Below, piece after piece: positions 16,689-23,398 of a stretch of DNA of 23,687 nucleotides; position 1 is the first letter of the stretch, and each line of letters starts with the position of its first letter. Made by a program: the position numbers and the translations under genes. A model generated the notes under the pieces. That model did not search any database and was not told where the DNA came from. It saw only the letters and a list, made by a program, of their open reading frames with translations. The DNA is from Bacteroidota bacterium (lineage in GTDB: Bacteria > Bacteroidota > Bacteroidia > Chitinophagales > Chitinophagaceae): assembly GCA_023429825.1 (NCBI GenBank), contig JAEZDC010000131.1:1-23687 (forward strand), in the 5' to 3' direction.

Positions 16689-17078
16689 TCATAAAAGATT
16701 ATCTAAACAAACAAGTAATTCGTTACCGTCAGGGTCGTCAATTTGAAGCACCTCGTAACCCCACCATGCTTTCTTTGTGGGAATGGAACGCTCCGCAACT
16801 TCTTTAAGTAGTTGGTCAACTCCATCCCGTGACAATTCAAGAAATATACGAGACCGACTATTATGCGTAATACTTTCACACAAAATGATCTCACAGCCTC
16901 CGCGGTCAACCTGGCATACGGTGCCTTTGCCATCCGCCTCATGCCATTTCTTTATGAAGCCAAGCGTATCCACATAAAACCTGATGGCAGTCTGTATGTC
17001 TGAAACTAAAAATACAGGACGCATATACCATACGTGTTCAATAGGTTCATGGTTAGATATTGGCTTGCCTGACTGCAT
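16689..17078 (-). CDS. VOC family protein (glyoxalase / bleomycin-resistance fold)
   Basis: This 129-aa protein has one VOC half-barrel pair. The first beta-alpha-beta unit is PVFLVSDIQTAIRFYVDTLGFIKKW (about 21-45). The second runs through IFLELSRDGVDQLLKEVAERSI to WGYEVLQIDDPDGNELLVCLDNLL, the usual DPDGN ending with a metal-ligand glutamate. Members include glyoxalase I-like lyases, dioxygenases and drug-binding proteins, and the substrate is not determined. It begins 87 bp past the cassette boundary at 17165-17171 on the same strand as the cassette, but no attC-like site follows it, so it is not called a cassette gene. A broken relative of the fold lies about 0.6 kb away. Confidence 0.85.
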   Translation of the reverse strand: MQSGKPISNHEPIEHVWYMRPVFLVSDIQTAIRFYVDTLGFIKKWHEADGKGTVCQVDRGGCEIILCESITHNSRSRIFLELSRDGVDQLLKEVAERSIPTKKAWWGYEVLQIDDPDGNELLVCLDNLL

Positions 17079-17164
17079 AAGCTATTGTTGTTTATTTACA
17101 AGTTCAACAATTTATTGCTTCTCTCATACGAAAATTCTGAAATGGGGTAGGTCTGTAAAATGAC

Positions 17165-17299
17165 ACACAACGGAGCGGGTATTTATGCAGTGGTGGCATT
17201 TCCTGTTCCATCAGCTCTGGTTAAAGATAAAGAGCTGAATTGAAACACTTAGCTGGTTACATGCACGTCAGCCACCATTGCATGAATACCATGTTATGC
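17165..17299 (-). other. attC-like recombination site (about 135-bp imperfect hairpin)
   Basis: Read on the minus strand, the site opens with GCATAAC (17299-17293, fitting RYYYAAC) and closes with GTTGTGT (17171-17165, resembling GTTRRRY); the two pair 7 of 7 counting G:T wobbles. Inside them GGTATTCATGCAATGGTGGC (17290-17271) pairs at 18 of 20 positions with GCCACCACTGCATAAATACC (17197-17178). A perfect 8-bp TCAGCTCT/AGAGCTGA stem lies in the apical part (17211-17238). Length and box order match integron attC sites. The TAA stop of the upstream ORF is inside the first box, as in many gene cassettes. Confidence 0.75.
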
Positions 17300-17875
17300 G
17301 CCTGCTGGTTGTCTACCGTTAAGAAATGGTTGTCGTTTGAGTTGTTCCTCATAGTCTGCTGTCCGAATGAAAGGCCATACATTGTAGTCTCCTAATTTTT
17401 GCCATTCATAATAGGAAATGATTTGTTGTTCTCTTTTGGTTCGGTAATGGTGTCCAAGCGTCAGGACAGATAAAATCAAATCTTTAAGAGAAAACCTTAA
17501 CAGCGGGTTGTTGGTGTCAAGGTAAGGCCATTCATACTCTTTGTCTGAATGAAGAAATAAAATGCAACGGACTATAATTTTTAAAGCATCCTCTGAGAGT
17601 TTGTCGCCTTTAGTGAGTTTATGATTTCTCGTGTCGTCATAAAGTCCCCAACATAATTCCAGCATTGGTCTAATTATCGGGTCGTCGTTATCGTCCTTTG
17701 CCAATTTGGAACGATGGTAATGCTCGGGAAGCCAGCCGTCAGTAACGTCTTCCATAACAGCTTCCTCAAAATCGTCGTTAGAAGTTAGTCCAACCGATAG
17801 TTGGCGTAAATGAAAAGCAAGTTTTTTGCGACGTTCCTTGTCAACCATAAGACTGATTTTTTCAGTGGCGCATAA
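17171..17875 (-). mobile_element. Integron-like gene cassette carrying one unknown ORF
   Basis: The segment runs on the minus strand from TTATGCGCC (just after G at 17876) to the G of GTTGTGT (17171). Its leading bases GTTATGCGCC are the exact 10-base reverse complement of GGCGCATAAC around the ORF stop. This is expected if the cassette was excised and inserted as a circle by G|TT strand exchange, because a cassette carries its own last bases at its front end. One ORF fills it, starting 19 bp after the TTATGCGCC end. The recombinase gene lies directly upstream. Confidence 0.65.
17294..17848 (-). CDS. Cassette-borne hypothetical protein
   Basis: The protein has 184 aa from the ATG at 17848. 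The frame stays open further upstream to 17986 and would overlap the recombinase, but that stretch crosses the cassette boundary and an inverted repeat, so the internal start is chosen. The protein is soluble, charged and aromatic. It has MVDKERRKKLAFHLRQLSVG at the N terminus, RCILFLHSDKEYEWPYLD at about 94-111 and YYEWQKLGDYNVWPFIR at about 146-162. I do not recognise a named domain; similar proteins with an SDxEYEWP block occur in Bacteroidota as hypotheticals (recollection, not checked). No signal peptide or transmembrane segment is seen. Its stop TAA is part of the attC-like GCATAAC box. Confidence 0.7.
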   Translation of the reverse strand: MVDKERRKKLAFHLRQLSVGLTSNDDFEEAVMEDVTDGWLPEHYHRSKLAKDDNDDPIIRPMLELCWGLYDDTRNHKLTKGDKLSEDALKIIVRCILFLHSDKEYEWPYLDTNNPLLRFSLKDLILSVLTLGHHYRTKREQQIISYYEWQKLGDYNVWPFIRTADYEEQLKRQPFLNGRQPAGA

Positions 17876-17876
17876 C
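17867..17876 (-). other. Cassette insertion point (attI-like / proximal boundary)
   Basis: GTTATGCGCC on the minus strand carries the G|TTATGC crossover-type box. It lies 104 bp past the recombinase stop and 18 bp before the cassette ORF start, where the attI or proximal junction of an integron-like array would be expected. It mirrors 17293-17302. Confidence 0.55.
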
Positions 17877-17932
17877 ACATAAATATACGAAACTCCCCAA
17901 ACCGCATCCCCTTCACTATCAATACTTTTATA

Positions 17933-17979
17933 TTTCGTTTTTTTATATAGATAGTAATGTTCTATATCATAAAACGAAA
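17933..17979. repeat. 19-bp inverted repeat directly after the recombinase gene
   Basis: Arms 17933-17951 and 17961-17979 match at 17 of 19 positions (TTTCGTTTT...TATAGA against its reverse complement) around a 9-bp spacer, TAGTAATGT. The right arm abuts the recombinase stop codon (17982-17980). There is no T-run after the stem on the minus strand, so it is not a standard terminator. The geometry could suit a recombinase-binding core site, or a structural block to read-through into the cassette. Confidence 0.65.
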
Positions 17980-19131
17980 TTACCAATCCAGTTTGTCTAG
18001 CGGACTTTCTATCTTATCAATTCCTTTTTTACTTACATGAGTGTACCGAACCGTGGTCTTTATATTATTATGCCCCAATAACTCCTGTATATACCGGATA
18101 TCGGTTCCGCTTTCTAACAAATGGGTAGCATAGCTATGCCTCAGCATATGTGTGCTGCCTTTTTTAGTGATACCTGCCTTTTTCTTTGCCTCCTGTAATA
18201 TTAATTGAATACTCCTGCTTGTGTAAGCACCACCATTCGCTCCTTCAAATACAAATTCTTTAGGCTTATATTCCTTGTAATAATCTCTCAATGTGCTCAG
18301 CATTTTTTTTGATAAGGGTACCATGCGGTCTTTCTTGCCTTTTGCACCCCTCAGATGAAGCATCATTCGCTTACTGTCTATATCTGTAATTTTTAAGTTT
18401 ACTATCTCACTTACCCGCAAACCTGCCGAGTAACCAGTCATTACTATGGCACGATGTTTTAAATTCTTAATAGTCATGATCATCCCTTTCATTTCTTCTT
18501 CTGCTAATATGCTTGGTAATTTCATTGGCTTTTTAGGCCTGGGTACATTATAGTACTCCTTTGGCTTCCTAAGCACTTGTTCAAAGTAAAATTTGATCGC
18601 ATTGATAGCAGTATGCACCTGTGTTTCACTAGCACCTTTCTTTTCTATAAGCCATAATAGGTAACTCATCAAATGAGGTTTCTGCAGCGCATTTACATCT
18701 CTTTCCCCTAATAATCGTAAAAGTTGATAAAACTCGTTACTATAACTCCTGATAGTATTCGGGCTATATGCTTTTAATGTAAGCATGTTTTTAAATGCAT
18801 CCAGTGCATTTCTGTTGCTTTCATTGATTGGAAAATTTGTAATGATGTTAGCTGTTGTAGCAGATATCTTCTTCCCGGGGCTTAATACATTCCTCTGTTC
18901 AAGGTATTTTCTTAAATCGCTATTGTTGATAATGGCAAGTTCTTTAACAGCTATGGTTAATAGATCATAATGCATCTTGGTGCAGGGTATGTACCAGCAC
19001 TTATGCGTACTACTCCATTTTACATCTTTCACTTTCTTAATCGCATCATTAATATTAATGTGGTGAGCAAACTGTATAGCAATGCTTTCTTGCTTGCGAT
19101 GGTACATCGGTAGTAAGGTTATGGTGGTCAT
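17980..19131 (-). CDS. Tyrosine recombinase / integrase
   Basis: This 383-aa enzyme cuts and rejoins DNA through a phosphotyrosine. It has an N-terminal extra domain (about 1-85, including VKWSSTHKCWYIPC), a SAM-like core-binding domain (about 105-190, AYSPNTIRSYSNEFYQLLRL) and a C-terminal catalytic domain. Active-site residues are Arg239 (SAGLRVSEI), Lys264 (GAKGKKDR), His328 and Arg331 (THMLRHSYATHLL), His354 (LLGHNN) and Tyr363 (RYTHVSKK). The end, IESPLDKL, recalls the C terminus of integron integrases. However, only about 58 residues separate KDR from HMLRH, so the extra helix that defines IntI is absent and the enzyme is closer to Xer/phage types. It lies immediately upstream of the cassette in the same orientation. 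It appears intact. Confidence 0.92.
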   Translation of the reverse strand: MTTITLLPMYHRKQESIAIQFAHHININDAIKKVKDVKWSSTHKCWYIPCTKMHYDLLTIAVKELAIINNSDLRKYLEQRNVLSPGKKISATTANIITNFPINESNRNALDAFKNMLTLKAYSPNTIRSYSNEFYQLLRLLGERDVNALQKPHLMSYLLWLIEKKGASETQVHTAINAIKFYFEQVLRKPKEYYNVPRPKKPMKLPSILAEEEMKGMIMTIKNLKHRAIVMTGYSAGLRVSEIVNLKITDIDSKRMMLHLRGAKGKKDRMVPLSKKMLSTLRDYYKEYKPKEFVFEGANGGAYTSRSIQLILQEAKKKAGITKKGSTHMLRHSYATHLLESGTDIRYIQELLGHNNIKTTVRYTHVSKKGIDKIESPLDKLDW

Positions 19132-19301
19132 AGTGCAAAATAAAATAAGCAGATGGTCGGTTTATCAATCCCAACGTCTCACCATCGCTTGTCTCTTTCA
19201 ATCCTTCTCATTATTTTACACTTCCTCCCTCTGGAAACCTAAACCCGGCTGTAACAACTCAGCATAAAACCAAATTGTATAACCCAAAAAACCATTAGTA
19301 A

Positions 19302-20042
19302 ATGGACAAAATTCAAAGAGCCTACAAAGGCAAAGATGTAGACATGCTCACCGCATGTGCCGCAATGATCGAAGCTGCCATCGCACACAAGGCAGAGATC
19401 ATCGCTAAAAGGGCCAGCTGGAAAGATCCTTTCCTGGCTGATCTCAAAACAAAGATCGAGACCATCACCAAAACCCATTTAGGTATTGATAGTCTTAAAG
19501 ATCAACGCCAGTCTACCCAGGTATTGCTACAGATCCAGCAAAAAGCACTGGATGATCTCACCGAACTGCATGTGCAGATCAAAAGAGATTTTCGTAAAGA
19601 CAAGATCGTACTGAACGAAATGCTCACATCGCTGGGCTTCGGGCAGTATTACACAGCAGCGAAGAAAAAAAGCCAGGCCGATCTGGTGTACCTGTTGTAC
19701 GCCTACAAGAAGAATCTCACCACGCAATGGGAAACAGATATCGCTGCCAAAGGTGTTGACCCGGCTTTGCTGGCTGGCATCAAAGGCTATGCAGATGCAT
19801 TACACAATGCCAACGTTACCCAGGAGACAATGAAAAGTTCAGGAAGCGAAATTTCTCAGGAAGCCGTTATCGACTTCAATGAAATTTATGCTGAAGTAAT
19901 GGATGTGGCCAACATCGCTCAAATGGTCTTCAAGGCAAAGCCAGCCATAAAGTCCAAGTTTGTGTACACCAAAACTTTAAAGGCATTGACCAGCATGGGC
20001 AGCACCACCGAAACAAAAGAACCTGATCCGAAGCCTTCATAA
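19302..20042 (+). CDS. Helical protein of unknown function
   Basis: The 246-aa protein is predominantly helical. It has MDKIQRAYKGKDVDMLTACA at the N terminus, FLADLKTKIETITKTHLGID at about 44-63, a long amphipathic region with QIQQKALDDLTELHVQIKRDFRKDK (about 77-101), LLYAYKKNLTTQWETDIAAKG (about 130-150) and a polar tail. No catalytic motif, signal peptide or membrane segment is seen. I recall similar hypotheticals in Bacteroidota, often in several copies per genome, without assigned function (not checked). Codon use looks like that of its neighbours. The ATG at 19302 is the natural start. A strong terminator follows, so it is a single-gene unit. The gap at 19132-19301 before it shows no clear promoter match. 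Confidence 0.75.
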   Translation: MDKIQRAYKGKDVDMLTACAAMIEAAIAHKAEIIAKRASWKDPFLADLKTKIETITKTHLGIDSLKDQRQSTQVLLQIQQKALDDLTELHVQIKRDFRKDKIVLNEMLTSLGFGQYYTAAKKKSQADLVYLLYAYKKNLTTQWETDIAAKGVDPALLAGIKGYADALHNANVTQETMKSSGSEISQEAVIDFNEIYAEVMDVANIAQMVFKAKPAIKSKFVYTKTLKALTSMGSTTETKEPDPKPS

Positions 20043-20065
20043 TATATATGTTGCATTCGTCACAG

Positions 20066-20094
20066 GCCGGCTCATCGCAGCCGGCTTTTGTTTT
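20066..20094 (+). terminator. Strong Rho-independent terminator
   Basis: GCCGGCT and AGCCGGC form a perfect 7-bp GC-rich stem around CATCGC, followed by TTTTGTTTT. It lies 23 bp past the stop of the 246-aa protein gene. Confidence 0.92.
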
Positions 20095-20132
20095 AAGTGG
20101 TAGAAACAGTGTTTCAACAATTAGATACGCCG

Positions 20133-20375
20133 GCGAAGTCTTCCTATGGCTCAGCGAACCCTTCCGATGGCTTCGCGAACCCTTCCGATGGTTCAGCGAA
20201 CCCTTCCGATAGGCTTGCGAAGTTGTTCTAAGCCCTTGCGAAGTATTCCGATAGGTCGGCGAACCCTTCCGACGGCTCGGCGAAGTCTTCCCATAGCTTA
20301 GCGAACCCTTCCGATAGGTTAGCGAAGTCTTCCTATGGCTCGGCGAACCCTTCCGACGCCTTCGCGAAGTTGGTA
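20133..20375 (+). repeat. 21-bp tandem repeat array, about 11.5 units
   Basis: GCGAA-type unit starts occur at 20133, 20154, 20175, 20196, 20217, 20238, 20259, 20280, 20301, 20322, 20343 and 20364, exactly 21 bp apart throughout. Units come in two main forms, GCGAACCCTTCCGAT and GCGAAGTCTTCCTAT, each followed by GGCTC-like bases. Translated in the plus frame it gives a seven-residue repeat (ANPSDGS / AKSSYGS) broken by one TAA in the fifth unit, so it is not an intact ORF. The rest of 20043-20566 holds only the terminator upstream and no gene. Confidence 0.92.
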
Positions 20376-20566
20376 GATAAAGATGTCGGCTTCAGAAATA
20401 CATCTATAAACTATGAATGGGATCTCAACTCACCAGCCGTAGTCTGCTTCGAGCCCTTCCTCCATATTAGGTATATAAGCATTCCTCCCACCTCCTTCCT
20501 CCCCCCACATCTTATTTTAGCATCCTGCTGCCTTTCTTTAATTTCGGCATGGCAAAAAATGCACAC

Positions 20567-23371
20567 ATGAGATACTTCAGCCTGGCTTTGGTTTGCTTTA
20601 TCATTGTCTCCGCCAATGCCCAGAACTTCGGTGGTAATCCTCCGCAGAAATGGGCACAGATCAATACCGATACGGTCCGTGTCATCTTCCCCAGGGGGAT
20701 GGAGCAGGCAGCCAACCGTGTGGCTTCCGTGGCAGCATACCTGCAGCGCAATGCAGATTTTCAATACAATCCCAAAAAGATCAACCTCGTATTACAAGGC
20801 AATACCACTGTATCGAACGCCTATGTGCAATTGGCGCCTTATCGCAGCGAACTTTTTTTAACGGCACCGCAAAACACTTTTGAACTCGGCGGATTGAATT
20901 GGGTAGATAATCTCATTGTGCATGAGTGGCGACATGTAAAGCAGTACAGCTATTTCAACCGCGGGTTATCCAAAGCACTGGGTGTGATACTGGGGCAGGA
21001 GGGAAGGGCATTGGCGAACGCATTAACTGTTCCCGACTGGTTCTTCGAAGGTGATGCCGTATTGCAGGAAACGCAGTACACCCAACAAGGTCGCGGCAGG
21101 TTGCCTTTGGCCTTCAGTGGTTACAAAGCTTTGATGCTGGAAGGGAAAGATTATTCGTTTCAGAAACTGCGTAACGGGTCGTTGAGAGACCTGGTGCCGA
21201 ATCATTACGACCTCGGCTACATGCTGGTGGCTTACGGTACAGAAAAGTACGGTAATGATTTCTGGCAGAAGGTGACCGCAGATGCATCGGCATTCAAAGG
21301 TTTGTTCTATCCCTTGCAGCAAGCTGTTAAAAGGCATGCCGGTATTTCTTACAAACAGTTTGTAAAGGATGCGTTGAATTATTATAAGACACAGTTCACC
21401 ACAGAAAATACCAATACACAGCAAACCGAGTGGCTCACTAAAGTGAATTCCAATGCGGTGCAGCATTACAATCATCCTTATGCAACGGCAGATGGAAGAG
21501 TGGTCGTTGTGAAGAACAGTTACCGAAAGATCCCCGCATTTTATAAAGTAAGTGCAGATGGAGAAGAAAGAATAGCGACGAAGAATATTTCACTCGATGA
21601 TTATTTCTCTTACAAGAATGGAAGGATCGTGTACGCATCTTTTTACTCTGACATGCGTTGGGGTAATAGAGATTATAGCAACATAATATTGTTAGATGTA
21701 AATACAAAGCAGCAAAGAAAACTCACAGCAAAAGGAAAATATTTCTCCCCCGATATCAGCAACGATGGAAATACGATCGTTGCCGTGAAGATGGATAGCT
21801 CGGTGGCTTCATCTGTTGTATTGTTGGATAAAGATGGTAATGAGTTGAAAACGATTGTTAGTGCAGATAAAGAAACAGTGTACAGTTATCCAAAATTTTC
21901 AGCAAACGATAATTCTGTTTTTGTAGTAGTGAGAAATAATAACGGTGAGATGGGCATCCTGCAATGTTTTATGGATGAGATCAAGCAGAAGAAGATGATC
22001 GTTCCATTTGGTAATTATATCATCGGCTTTCCCGTGGTGCAGGACGATACGATATTGTTTACTGCATCTAACAAAACAAACGATGCGGTGTATGCCTATG
22101 TAAATACAACCGGTAAAATTTACAAAGCAGCAGAATATCCTACAGGATTATACCAGGGTACTTTATTGAATGGAAAGTTGGTAACATCTGCCTATACATC
22201 CGAAGGCAACAGGTTGATGTCTGTTGCGCCGCACAGCACTGAAGTGACATCCATCCCTGCACTAACTGATCTCTATGTAAACAAATCGTTGAAGGGATAC
22301 CAAACGATCGACCAGGTAACCACACAACGATACAGTTCTTCTAAATACAGTACACTGTCGCACCCCTTCAACTTCCATAGCTGGAGACCATTGTATGAGC
22401 AGCCTGAATGGTCATTCACTTTGTTCGGGCAGAATGTGTTGGGTACTGTGTCAAGTGAACTATCATATATATACAATGAAAATGAAGGAAGTTCTGCAGT
22501 GGCAGGTACTATCATTTACGGAGGAACGTTTATCCAGCCATTTGTTTCGGTGCAGCAAACCTTCAACAGGACGGGTATAGATCCAAACGTGGTAGGTGGC
22601 AATACATTCAAGTGGAATGAAACGGAATTTGCAGGAGGATTGCAGTTGCCTTTGCAGATAAACGGTGGCAAAATGTTTCGCTCGCTGAATCTCTCTACCA
22701 GTTTTCACCTGCAGAATGTTAACTGGACAGGTGCCGCTAAAGACGTGTTAGATGATATCAAAGTGAATTATGTACAGGGAAGGATCGGTTATGCCAGCCA
22801 GGTACAAAAGTCAAGACAGCAGGTATACCCGCATTTCGGGCAAACACTCACGCTGTTGTATAGAAATGCAACGAACCTTCAGAGTACCTATCAATTCTTG
22901 GCGTCGGGTAATCTATTCTTACCGGGATTGTTCAACAATCACAGCATCGTATTGAATGCGGCGTATGAGAACAGGGATACCATGAGTTTATACCGCTTCA
23001 GTAATGTGTTCCCGATATCGAGAGGATATGAGTCGGATAATGTGAATGGAAGATTGATCAGGTCTAAGTGGAAGCTCGGTGCGAATTATCATTTCCCTAT
23101 CGTATATCCTGAGTTTGGTATAGGAAATATCATCTATTTCTTACGATTAAGAGGAAATGCATTCTATGATCATAGCCAGGTGCATGTGGAAAGAACCAAT
23201 GAAAGATTCCAATTCCGCAGTTATGGTGGCGAGTTGTTTTTCGAAACAAGATTATGGAACCAACTGCCTGCTACTTTTGGAATTAGGTATAGCAGGTTGT
23301 TAGATGCCGGTACTTTAGGTATCAATCAAAATCAGTGGGGCTTCATTTTACCGCTCGATCTGATTCCATAG
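20567..23371 (+). CDS. Secreted metalloprotease-like, propeller and beta-barrel protein
   Basis: The protein has 934 aa from the ATG at 20567, which starts a signal peptide (MRYFSLALVCFIIVSANAQ); an in-frame ATG at 20549 would add six residues. Residues about 20-270 are a zinc-peptidase-like domain, with HEWRH at 119-123 (HExxH) and, 38 residues later, WFFEGDAV with the gluzincin-type glutamate (about 161). Residues about 285-600 contain repeated strands typical of TolB/WD40-like propellers (for example FSPDISNDGNTIVAVKMDS). The last third (about 620-934) has alternating aromatic strands, such as GTVSSELSYIYNENEGSSA and KWKLGANYHFPIVYPEFGIG, resembling Omp85/surface-antigen barrels. An outer-membrane location is inferred. 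A TAATTTCG box resembling TAnnTTTG lies just upstream. Confidence 0.78.
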   Translation: MRYFSLALVCFIIVSANAQNFGGNPPQKWAQINTDTVRVIFPRGMEQAANRVASVAAYLQRNADFQYNPKKINLVLQGNTTVSNAYVQLAPYRSELFLTAPQNTFELGGLNWVDNLIVHEWRHVKQYSYFNRGLSKALGVILGQEGRALANALTVPDWFFEGDAVLQETQYTQQGRGRLPLAFSGYKALMLEGKDYSFQKLRNGSLRDLVPNHYDLGYMLVAYGTEKYGNDFWQKVTADASAFKGLFYPLQQAVKRHAGISYKQFVKDALNYYKTQFTTENTNTQQTEWLTKVNSNAVQHYNHPYATADGRVVVVKNSYRKIPAFYKVSADGEERIATKNISLDDYFSYKNGRIVYASFYSDMRWGNRDYSNIILLDVNTKQQRKLTAKGKYFSPDISNDGNTIVAVKMDSSVASSVVLLDKDGNELKTIVSADKETVYSYPKFSANDNSVFVVVRNNNGEMGILQCFMDEIKQKKMIVPFGNYIIGFPVVQDDTILFTASNKTNDAVYAYVNTTGKIYKAAEYPTGLYQGTLLNGKLVTSAYTSEGNRLMSVAPHSTEVTSIPALTDLYVNKSLKGYQTIDQVTTQRYSSSKYSTLSHPFNFHSWRPLYEQPEWSFTLFGQNVLGTVSSELSYIYNENEGSSAVAGTIIYGGTFIQPFVSVQQTFNRTGIDPNVVGGNTFKWNETEFAGGLQLPLQINGGKMFRSLNLSTSFHLQNVNWTGAAKDVLDDIKVNYVQGRIGYASQVQKSRQQVYPHFGQTLTLLYRNATNLQSTYQFLASGNLFLPGLFNNHSIVLNAAYENRDTMSLYRFSNVFPISRGYESDNVNGRLIRSKWKLGANYHFPIVYPEFGIGNIIYFLRLRGNAFYDHSQVHVERTNERFQFRSYGGELFFETRLWNQLPATFGIRYSRLLDAGTLGINQNQWGFILPLDLIP

Positions 23372-23374
23372 CCT

Positions 23375-23382
23375 TAAATTTG
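23375..23382 (+). promoter_or_regulatory. Candidate -7 box (TAAATTTG) before the GT2 gene
   Basis: TAAATTTG is an exact TAnnTTTG match 4 bp past the previous stop codon and 16 bp before the TTG start of the glycosyltransferase. No clear TTG -33 element is seen at the expected distance. Confidence 0.4.
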
Positions 23383-23398
23383 GGCAAAAAGCCTCCGG

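Noticed and set aside
16637..17164. VOC gene as a second cassette
   Set aside because: The front end TTGTGTGTC has no matching CACACAAC box after the VOC stop, and no attC-like hairpin follows.
17165..19131. Classical integron with IntI
   Set aside because: The recombinase lacks the IntI-specific insertion and only one cassette-like unit is seen, so the term integron-like is used.
20133..20375. CRISPR array
   Set aside because: The 21-bp units are directly adjacent with no unique spacers, and no cas gene is present.
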